Assembly (NCBI GenBank): GCA_947625565.1
Contig: CANQOU010000002.1
Location: forward strand, 1 to 32,231
Source of the DNA: an uncultured Clostridia bacterium
GTDB lineage: Bacteria > Bacillota > Clostridia > TANB77 > CAG-508
Length of the DNA stretch: 32,231 nucleotides
Direction: 5' to 3'
Part shown: positions 26,356 through 32,231 of the stretch, piece after piece
Layout of the letters: each line of letters opens with the position of its first letter
Numbering within the stretch: the stretch's first letter is position 1
Notes under the pieces: generated by a model
Database searches by the model: none
The model's input: the letters and a program-made list of their open reading frames with translations, nothing else
What the model was told of the DNA's origin: nothing
Translations under genes and position numbers: made by a program

Positions 26356-29181
26356 TTGAATAAAGGTAAGTATAAAAAGCAAAGAACAATTTTTGTTATA
26401 CTATTCATACTTATTTTTGCAATACTAAGTGGTATCTTTTTAAGAGGAAATTATTTAGAATACAAAGAATTAGGAAATGCATATGTACAAGAATTCTTCT
26501 TTAACAGTGAAGTCAAATATAGTATAATGTTTATTATATTTTTGCTATTATACACAATATTATATTTTACTAACAGAGGAATAAAAAAAGGACTAAAAGA
26601 GTTTTTTGACAAAGAAAAGAAAGAAATGCCTAAATTGTTAAATAAATCTATAGCATTGATAATATCTCTTGTAACAAGTATTATAGTATCTAATACATTA
26701 ACTCAAAAAATTCTTTTATATATAAGTCAAGCATCATTTGGAAAAGCAGAGCCAATATTTCATTTAGATATAGGATACTACATTTTTCAAAAACCACTTA
26801 TTGAAACTTGTATTCAATATGCCTTTTTATTAGTTGTTGGTATAACTATATATATGGGATTATATTATATTATTGTATTCAATAGATATTTCGATGGAAT
26901 TGATGGGGAGATGCTAAGAGAAAGCAAATTCATAAAAAAATTATTCAGAAATGTCATTGTTATAGCTGTTTTATTAGGAATAGGAACAATATTAAATACT
27001 CAAAATATTTTATTTGGAAATATTACAACAATTGAGAATTCTGCAACAACAAGATTTGATGGTGCTAATAATAATTTAGAATTGACAGGTGCTAGTTATA
27101 CAGATGTAACTATAAAAAGATGGGGATATACTATTTTTGCTATTGTAATTGTTGTTTCAATTATCATAGCTGTAAAATATTTTAAGAATAAAGATACATC
27201 TAAAGTATTAAAAAGTTTAATTGCAATACCAATATATCTAGTAGGATTATTTGTGGTAATGGTATGCTTTGATTTAATATTTGTAAATGCAAATAAACTT
27301 GATAAAGAAAAACAATATATTTCTAATAATATAGAAAGTACAATAAATGCATATGGAATAGATGTAGATGAGAGCAATTTATCTTATTCAGGGACTATAA
27401 CAGATATTGAAGTAAACAAAAATCAAAATTTAATAAAAAATGTAGCATTAGTAAAACAAGAAGCGGTTTTAACTACATTAGAAGAAAAGCAAACAGGTAC
27501 AGGATATTATACATATAGAAATGCTAATTTAGCAATGTATAAAATTGGAGAAAATAACAAACTTGTATATGTATCACCACGCGAAATTGTTAATTCAGGA
27601 AGGACATATGGTAATAAAACATATGAATATACACATGGAATAGGGCAAATTGTAACATCTGCAACAGAAGTAACAGAAAATGGAGAAATTACTTATTTAC
27701 AAAAAGAAATAGAAGGCAATGATGATAAACTTGGAACAGAAGAACAAAGAATATATTTTGGATTAGAGACAAATGACTTAGTTGCAACAAATGCTAAAGA
27801 TAGAAAAGAATATGATTACACAGATGCAACTGGAAAGGAATACAGCTCTAATTATAACGGAAAAGCAGGACTAAAACTAAATTATTTAGATAGACTTATA
27901 TTAGCTATATCAAAAGGAGATATTAACTTAGCATTTTCAGGAGAAATAACAGAAGAAAGCAAAATACTAGTGAACAGAAATATAATAAAAAGAGCTCAAA
28001 AAGCGATGCCATATTTGCTATATGACGAAAAGCCATACACTGTCGTAACAAATGATGGGAAAATTGTATGGGTATTAGATGCATATACCATATCTGATAA
28101 TTATCCATATTCTCAATATACAACAATAGAATATAATAATAAAAAGCAGAAAATCAATTATATAAGAAATTCTGTAAAGGTTTTAATTGATGCTTTTGAT
28201 GGAACAATTACATATTATATAACAGACAAAACAGACCCTATTATTATGGCATATAATACACTATATCAAGGACTATTCAAGGAAGAAATACCAAAAGATA
28301 TTTTGGAGCATTTAACATATCCAAAATATTTATATAAAGTTCAAGCTGAAATTATAAAATCATATCATAATACAAAACCAGATATTTTATACAGAGCAGA
28401 TGATATATGGGATTTTGCAAAATACAACAATTCAAGAATTTCTCAAAGCTCAGGAGGAATTTTAGAACCATATTATACAATGGTAAATGTAGATGATAAG
28501 GAAAAAATCGGACTAATTCAAATTTATACACCAAGAGAAAAACAAAATGTAATTTCATATTTAGTCGGAACTTCAGAAAATGGAAAAAATAGTTTACATC
28601 TATACAAATTTTTAGAAGACAGTAATGTTGTAGGGCCAATGCAACTAGAAGAACAAATTGAACAAGATGAAGCAATATCTAAAGAAATTGAAGCTTTAAA
28701 TACTACAGGAACTAGAGTTACCAAAAATATGATTGTCTTACCATTAAAAAATACAATACTATATGTAGAACCAATTTATCAAACTAAATTAAATGAATCT
28801 CAAATTCCTTTATTAAAGAAAATTATAGTATCTTCTGGAAATAAGGTAGCAATAGGAGATGATTTAGAAAAAGCTTTATCAAACTTATTATCTACATATG
28901 CTGTTGATATTGAAATTGAAAACACAGAAGATATTGAAGGACTTATTGAATCAATTATTAAAGCAAACAATAATCTAATTGAATCTAATAAGAATGACGA
29001 CTGGGAAATGGTGGGAAAAGATATTAAAAGACTACAAGACTTAATTAAATCACTAGAAACATTAAAAGCACAAGAAGATAAAAAAGAGGAAAAGGAACAA
29101 GGAAAAGAGCAAGAAAGTAATGAGATAGATAACACTATAGAGAACACATCAGGAGAAGAAAAATTAAATAGCATACCATAA
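26356..29181 (+). CDS. UPF0182 family large membrane protein
   Basis: About 941 aa. The N-terminal third carries roughly seven membrane helices, and a large extracellular region follows with family blocks such as YTVVTNDGKIVWVLDAYT, NYIRNSVKVLIDAFDGT and YLYKVQAEIIKSYH. The C terminus is a charged helical tail (KDIKRLQDLIKSLETLK, then an E/K-rich end). UPF0182 proteins are widespread in anaerobic Bacillota and Actinobacteria and have no settled function. TTG 26356 is preferred: AAGGA lies ten bases upstream, while the in-frame GTG at 26347 is only one base from it. It is the second gene after ftsY and ends at a strong terminator. Confidence 0.85.
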   Translation: MNKGKYKKQRTIFVILFILIFAILSGIFLRGNYLEYKELGNAYVQEFFFNSEVKYSIMFIIFLLLYTILYFTNRGIKKGLKEFFDKEKKEMPKLLNKSIALIISLVTSIIVSNTLTQKILLYISQASFGKAEPIFHLDIGYYIFQKPLIETCIQYAFLLVVGITIYMGLYYIIVFNRYFDGIDGEMLRESKFIKKLFRNVIVIAVLLGIGTILNTQNILFGNITTIENSATTRFDGANNNLELTGASYTDVTIKRWGYTIFAIVIVVSIIIAVKYFKNKDTSKVLKSLIAIPIYLVGLFVVMVCFDLIFVNANKLDKEKQYISNNIESTINAYGIDVDESNLSYSGTITDIEVNKNQNLIKNVALVKQEAVLTTLEEKQTGTGYYTYRNANLAMYKIGENNKLVYVSPREIVNSGRTYGNKTYEYTHGIGQIVTSATEVTENGEITYLQKEIEGNDDKLGTEEQRIYFGLETNDLVATNAKDRKEYDYTDATGKEYSSNYNGKAGLKLNYLDRLILAISKGDINLAFSGEITEESKILVNRNIIKRAQKAMPYLLYDEKPYTVVTNDGKIVWVLDAYTISDNYPYSQYTTIEYNNKKQKINYIRNSVKVLIDAFDGTITYYITDKTDPIIMAYNTLYQGLFKEEIPKDILEHLTYPKYLYKVQAEIIKSYHNTKPDILYRADDIWDFAKYNNSRISQSSGGILEPYYTMVNVDDKEKIGLIQIYTPREKQNVISYLVGTSENGKNSLHLYKFLEDSNVVGPMQLEEQIEQDEAISKEIEALNTTGTRVTKNMIVLPLKNTILYVEPIYQTKLNESQIPLLKKIIVSSGNKVAIGDDLEKALSNLLSTYAVDIEIENTEDIEGLIESIIKANNNLIESNKNDDWEMVGKDIKRLQDLIKSLETLKAQEDKKEEKEQGKEQESNEIDNTIENTSGEEKLNSIP

Positions 29182-29188
29182 TTTTAAT

Positions 29189-29224
29189 AAAAGCAATACA
29201 TAGCAATATGTATTGCTTTTTATG
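29189..29224 (+). terminator. Terminator after the UPF0182 gene
   Basis: AAAAGCAATACATA pairs with TATGTATTGCTTTT around GCAA. The stem is very similar in sequence to the terminator at 19822. Confidence 0.9.
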
Positions 29225-29234
29225 TTTTAACAAA

Positions 29235-29263
29235 TTGACATAATATGCTAAAAATGATATAAT
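29235..29263 (+). promoter_or_regulatory. Full-consensus promoter
   Basis: TTGACA and TATAAT separated by 17 bases, matching the sigma-A consensus at all 12 positions, 50 bases before the next start codon. Confidence 0.8.
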
Positions 29264-29312
29264 ATAAATGTAAACTATTAACAAGTTTTCCAAAAAAAAC
29301 AGGAGGGCAAAA

Positions 29313-29792
29313 ATGAATTTGAATGAACGGATGGAGAAATTGCTTATCAAGCAAGAGGAAGTAAAAAAAGAAAGAAAAAGGCAGGAGAAAGAAAAAAGAA
29401 GGAGAGAAGAGGAACAAAGAAGAAAAGAACTTGATGAGAAAATGAAACCGTTGGAGGAGTATTTCTTAAGGTTAAGTGAAAGAGCAGCAGAGAACAATCT
29501 AATTGTTTGTGGAATAAAATTCGATCAAAAATTATTCTTAACAAACAATTATGATGCAATAACTATTGTTCTTGACAGAGCAGACGAAAAACAACTTCAA
29601 CAAATTTCTAAATATGAAGATATATCAATAAAAAATGAAATTACTGAAATACTTCGTAAGATCTATAAAGAAGGGCCATATGCGTATAATTACTTCGTTA
29701 TTAATATTGAAGAGTATTATATCGATAATCCGTTTATCGAATGTGAAGTTACTGGAAGAAATGTTCTAATTAGATGGAAAACGATACAGTAA
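29313..29792 (+). CDS. Coiled-coil protein of unknown function with an in-frame CGG at codon 6
   Basis: 159 aa. Residues 1-45 form a very charged coiled coil (runs of KERKRQEKEKRRREEEQRRK), and residues 50-159 are a compact domain with NLIVCGIKFDQKLFLTNNYD and an ECEVTGRNVLIRWK end. I do not recognise it. AGGAGGG lies five bases before ATG 29313, and a consensus promoter and a terminator frame it, so it is a real single gene. Codon 6 is CGG (29328), in the context GAA CGG ATG, and here the frame continues unshifted. Initiation at the ATG directly after CGG (29331) would avoid the codon but has no ribosome site. Codon use (CCG, GCG, AGG) differs somewhat from neighbours, which may mean transfer. 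Confidence 0.7.
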   Translation: MNLNERMEKLLIKQEEVKKERKRQEKEKRRREEEQRRKELDEKMKPLEEYFLRLSERAAENNLIVCGIKFDQKLFLTNNYDAITIVLDRADEKQLQQISKYEDISIKNEITEILRKIYKEGPYAYNYFVINIEEYYIDNPFIECEVTGRNVLIRWKTIQ

Positions 29793-29809
29793 AAAAGTAA
29801 AATCAAAGA

Positions 29810-29847
29810 AAAGGGGCATATAATTATGTATTGCCCTTTTTCTTTTT
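29810..29847 (+). terminator. Terminator after the coiled-coil gene
   Basis: AAAGGGGCA pairs with TGCCCTTTT (one G·T) around a 13-base loop, followed by a T-rich tract. Confidence 0.8.
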
Positions 29848-29903
29848 AAAATATGTATAAAAAAATAATTAAAATCCATCTTAAATATAATGGAGTGGAT
29901 TTT

Positions 29904-30194
29904 ATGTTTATAAAAAAGGAGAAATATAATTTACTAGAAAAGCAAATTTTGAGATTAAATGATACATTACAAAAAAACAATATTCAAGAGCTTTCATATA
30001 TATTAGGAAATAAAAAAGAAATGATTAAAAGGAATCTGATTTCTGGTATATTTAGAGGAATTGGCATTGGAATAGGTGTAACAGTTATAACTGCAATTCT
30101 TGTTTTCATTATGCAAAGAATAGTTACATTAAATATACCAGTTATAGGAGAATATATATCAGATATTGTAGAGATTGTTGAAAAAAGCAGATAA
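29904..30194 (+). CDS. DUF5665-like small membrane protein
   Basis: 96 aa with a helical N terminus (LEKQILRLNDTLQKNN), the segment NLISGIFRGIGIGIGVT leading into one membrane helix (about 50-70), and the end LNIPVIGEYISDIVEIVE. The FRGIGIGIG and NIPVIG blocks match the DUF5665 family of Bacillota, function unknown. The start at 29904 is set by GGAG eight bases upstream; the frame is open further upstream but without a ribosome site. A TATAAT at 29885 could be its own -10 box. Confidence 0.75.
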   Translation: MFIKKEKYNLLEKQILRLNDTLQKNNIQELSYILGNKKEMIKRNLISGIFRGIGIGIGVTVITAILVFIMQRIVTLNIPVIGEYISDIVEIVEKSR

Positions 30195-30219
30195 AAAAAG
30201 AATGCAATTAAGCATTCTT
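30192..30219 (-). terminator. Terminator for tyrS
   Basis: AAGAATGC pairs with GCATTCTT around a six-base loop. On the minus strand it is followed by seven Ts, so it mainly serves tyrS; it may also end the convergent DUF5665 gene. Confidence 0.8.
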
Positions 30220-30223
30220 AAAA

Positions 30224-31441
30224 TTAAATTTCTAATTTATGAAAAATCTTTTTTCCTTTTTTCAAAATTGCATATCCATTTGAAAAATCATTTTTAGAAA
30301 GAATATAATTGCAATCTGTTATTTTTCCATCATTGATACTTACTGCATTTTGAGTAATTAAAGTTCTTGCTTGACCTTTTGAAGGAGCAATTCCTGTTAG
30401 TACAAGTGCATCAACTAAAGAAATATTTACAGCATCTAATTTTGTTGATGGCATATTTTCAATAGAGCCTTGACCATTAAATAAAGCATTTGTAGCTTCT
30501 TCTGCCTTTTTAGCTTCTGCTTCACCATGTACTAATTTAGTAATTTCAAAAGCAGCAATTTTTTTAGCTTCATTTATTTGCTCATCTTTAAAACTACTAA
30601 GGCGTTTTACCTCTTCCATTGGTAAAAATGTTAATAATGATAAAACAGTTTCTACACTTTCATCTTCAATATTTCTCCAATATTGATAAAATTCATAAGG
30701 TGAAACACGATTAGCATCTAGCCATAAAGCACCTTTTTCAGTTTTTCCCATTTTTTTGCCTTCTTTTGTTGTAAGCAATTTAAAAGTAAGACCAAAGGAA
30801 TCGTCTTTGCCAATTTTACGAATCAATTCAACACCACCAATAATGTTAGACCATTGGTCATTACCACCAATTTGCAATTTACATCCATAAGTATTATATA
30901 AATGTAAGAAATCATAAGACTGCATTAACATATATCCTAATTCGAAAAATGTTAGTCCAGTTTCTAAACGTTGTTTATAACATTCAGCAGCAAGCATACG
31001 ATTGATAGAAAATAAACTTCCAATTTCACGCATAAAATCAATATAATTTAAATCTAAAAGCCAATCAGCGTTATTAACAATAATTGCGCCAGTATCACCT
31101 TCGAAAGTTACAAACTTGCCAATTTGCTTTTTTAGACTTTCTACATTTTTATCAATTTCTTCTCTTGATAACATTTTACGCATATCTGTTTTTCCAGAAG
31201 GATCACCAATAGAAGCAGTACCACCACCAACTAAAATAATTGGCTTATGACCACATTTTTGCATGTGACTAGCAACCATTAAAGAAATAAAATGTCCAAC
31301 GTGTAAGCTATCGGCAGTAGGGTCAATACCAACATAAAATGGGATTGATTTACCACTGTTAAAAAGTTCCTTCATTTCTTTAGGATGTGTAAGTTGTTCT
31401 ATATATCCACGCTCTTGTAGTACATCTAATGCATCTTTCAT
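30224..31441 (-). CDS. tyrS: Tyrosyl-tRNA synthetase
   Basis: A 405-aa class I synthetase that charges tRNA-Tyr. The tyrosine site YVGIDPTADSLHVGH includes the HIGH-type HVGH (47-50); GGNDQWSNI (192-200) and KMGKT (230-234, the KMSKS loop) follow. A C-terminal S4-like RNA-binding domain covers about 340-405 (VDALVLTGIAPSKGQARTLI). Two in-frame ATGs are possible, 31447 and 31441; the second is preferred because AAGGA is six bases from it and directly adjoins the first. No T-box leader is visible, and the gene follows a zinc-ribbon gene by 15 bases. It contains no in-frame CGG and reads intact. Confidence 0.95.
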   Translation of the reverse strand: MKDALDVLQERGYIEQLTHPKEMKELFNSGKSIPFYVGIDPTADSLHVGHFISLMVASHMQKCGHKPIILVGGGTASIGDPSGKTDMRKMLSREEIDKNVESLKKQIGKFVTFEGDTGAIIVNNADWLLDLNYIDFMREIGSLFSINRMLAAECYKQRLETGLTFFELGYMLMQSYDFLHLYNTYGCKLQIGGNDQWSNIIGGVELIRKIGKDDSFGLTFKLLTTKEGKKMGKTEKGALWLDANRVSPYEFYQYWRNIEDESVETVLSLLTFLPMEEVKRLSSFKDEQINEAKKIAAFEITKLVHGEAEAKKAEEATNALFNGQGSIENMPSTKLDAVNISLVDALVLTGIAPSKGQARTLITQNAVSINDGKITDCNYILSKNDFSNGYAILKKGKKIFHKLEI

Positions 31442-31456
31442 TTTCATTCCTTCTTT

Positions 31457-31726
31457 CTAAACATCAATCTTTCCTGACTTTAATGATATATTTCCTAATT
31501 TATCAGAATATTCTCCAATACCTTCATATCCTAAAAAACGATTAATGTTTTTTACAGAAATTCCAGTTTTTCCAGAAATAGTATGTACACCACCATCTAA
31601 ACCATTTTCTTGAATATAATTTTTGAATGTAGAAAATTCTAAATTATCTTTTACTTTGCATTTAGGACAAACATTTCCTTCTGATAAATAAAAATTTCCA
31701 CATCTTGCACATTTATTAAATTCCAT
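31457..31726 (-). CDS. Zinc-ribbon protein, flagellar YvyF-like
   Basis: 89 aa, starting with a zinc ribbon formed by KCARCGNFY and VCPKCK (C6, C9, C19, C22), then a helical segment FSTFKNYIQENG and a MerR/Sigma-like turn TISGKTGISVKNINRFLGYEG. This two-part layout matches the small YvyF-like proteins associated with flagellar operons, though no flagellar genes are seen here. AAGGAGG precedes ATG. It is transcribed with tyrS. Confidence 0.65.
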   Translation of the reverse strand: MEFNKCARCGNFYLSEGNVCPKCKVKDNLEFSTFKNYIQENGLDGGVHTISGKTGISVKNINRFLGYEGIGEYSDKLGNISLKSGKIDV

Positions 31727-31830
31727 AAAAATTCCTCCTTAATTTTTCATTATCGAAATCTTTGAAGCTATTTTATCATAAAATGAAAAAAATAGGAAGA
31801 GTTTTAGCACAATTTGTCATAAAAAAGTAA

Positions 31831-31859
31831 TTGTCAAACTAATAAAAAAATGATATAAT
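31831..31859 (+). promoter_or_regulatory. Promoter of fprA
   Basis: TTGTCA and TATAAT separated by 17 bases, again in the ATGATATAAT form, 28 bases before the start codon. Confidence 0.72.
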
Positions 31860-31887
31860 AGTGAAGAAATCAAAGGAGGAGTAAAAT

Positions 31888-32231
31888 ATGTCAAGAAAAA
31901 TAACTAATAAAGTGACTTGGGTTGGAAAAACAGATTGGGAATTAAAGAAATTTCATGGAGACGAGTTTACAACAGTAAATGGTTCCTCATATAACAGCTA
32001 TTTAGTAAGAGATAAAAAAACTGTTTTAATTGATACCGCATGGTTACCATATGACAAGGAATTTGTCAAAAATTTAAAAGAAGAAATAGATTTAACAAAA
32101 ATAGATGCTATTATTGCATTACATGGAGAAATAGACCATTCAGGAGCATTAGTTGAGTTGATGCGTGAAATGCCAGAAAATACACCAATTTATTGCACAG
32201 CAAATGGAGTAAAATCAATAAAAGGTCAATA
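31888..32231 (+). CDS. fprA: FprA-type flavodiiron protein, N-terminal part (runs off the window)
   Basis: The 114 visible residues begin the metallo-beta-lactamase-like diiron domain of A-type flavoproteins, which reduce oxygen to water or nitric oxide to N2O in anaerobes. Seen are TVNGSSYNSYLVRDKKTVLID and the diiron motif HGEIDHSG (H-x-E-x-D-H). The second half of this domain and the flavodoxin domain must lie beyond 32231. AAAGGAGGAG precedes ATG 31888. It is divergent from the tyrS operon. Confidence 0.88.
   Translation, partial: MSRKITNKVTWVGKTDWELKKFHGDEFTTVNGSSYNSYLVRDKKTVLIDTAWLPYDKEFVKNLKEEIDLTKIDAIIALHGEIDHSGALVELMREMPENTPIYCTANGVKSIKGQ

Noticed and set aside
31441..31456. T-box or other leader before tyrS, and likewise before metG
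   Set aside because: The gaps are too short and no specifier or antiterminator sequence is visible.
1..32231. CRISPR arrays, rRNA genes and complete insertion sequences
   Set aside because: None seen; the only transposase sequence is the gutted remnant at 17491-17742.

Overview
The window is very AT-rich, with short intergenic gaps, AAAGGAGG-type ribosome binding sites, TTGNNN-17-TATAAT promoters and almost exclusively AGA for arginine. A SipW/TasA-type export locus, GH25-LysM lysozyme, FprA flavodiiron protein, UPF0182 and DUF5665 genes point to an anaerobic low-GC member of the Bacillota (Clostridia), probably an uncultured gut lineage. This placement is inferred from gene content only.

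Layout. 1-4365: the C-terminal end of a large serine recombinase, an unrecognised 638-aa protein, and three nucleotide-pool genes (NUDIX; ITPase/HAM1-like; NUDIX fused to an inorganic-pyrophosphatase-like domain). 4368-10637: an operon with its own promoter carrying a membrane-anchored transglutaminase-like protein, an MBOAT acyltransferase broken by an internal deletion, its SGNH partner, a small anchored protein and metG. 10659-15287: a peptidoglycan deacetylase, a 766-aa unknown protein and a GH25 lysozyme with three LysM repeats. 15409-18014: MmcQ/YjbR, a 51-aa DUF6774-like protein, an XRE regulator with membrane and zinc-ribbon parts, a maltose-acetyltransferase-like gene, a gutted transposase and tRNA-Thr(CGT). 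18386-22676: small anchored proteins and a TasA-like / SipW / DUF5305 export cluster. 22700-25307 (minus): mgtA. 25369-30194: ftsY, a UPF0182 protein, a coiled-coil protein and a DUF5665 protein. 30224-31726 (minus): tyrS and a zinc-ribbon protein. 31888-end: fprA.

The main result is a recurrent decoding anomaly. Five genes (transglutaminase, metG, the 766-aa unknown, the DUF6774-like gene and mgtA) are each split by a +1 frameshift, and every shift lies exactly at an in-frame CGG codon. Skipping the C and reading the following GGA or GGG (Gly) restores the full protein each time. In metG, mgtA and the DUF6774-like protein the restored residue is the glycine expected in the family. Out-of-frame CGG (as in NNC GGA) occurs about 30 times in genes without any disruption. 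I found only one other in-frame CGG, at codon 6 of the gene at 29313, where no shift is needed. The pattern suggests that CGG is an unassigned or 'hungry' codon serving as a programmed +1 frameshift site, or that CGGR is read as a quadruplet by an unusual tRNA. A sequencing artefact is the alternative to exclude; metG is essential and would lack its HIGH motif without the shift.
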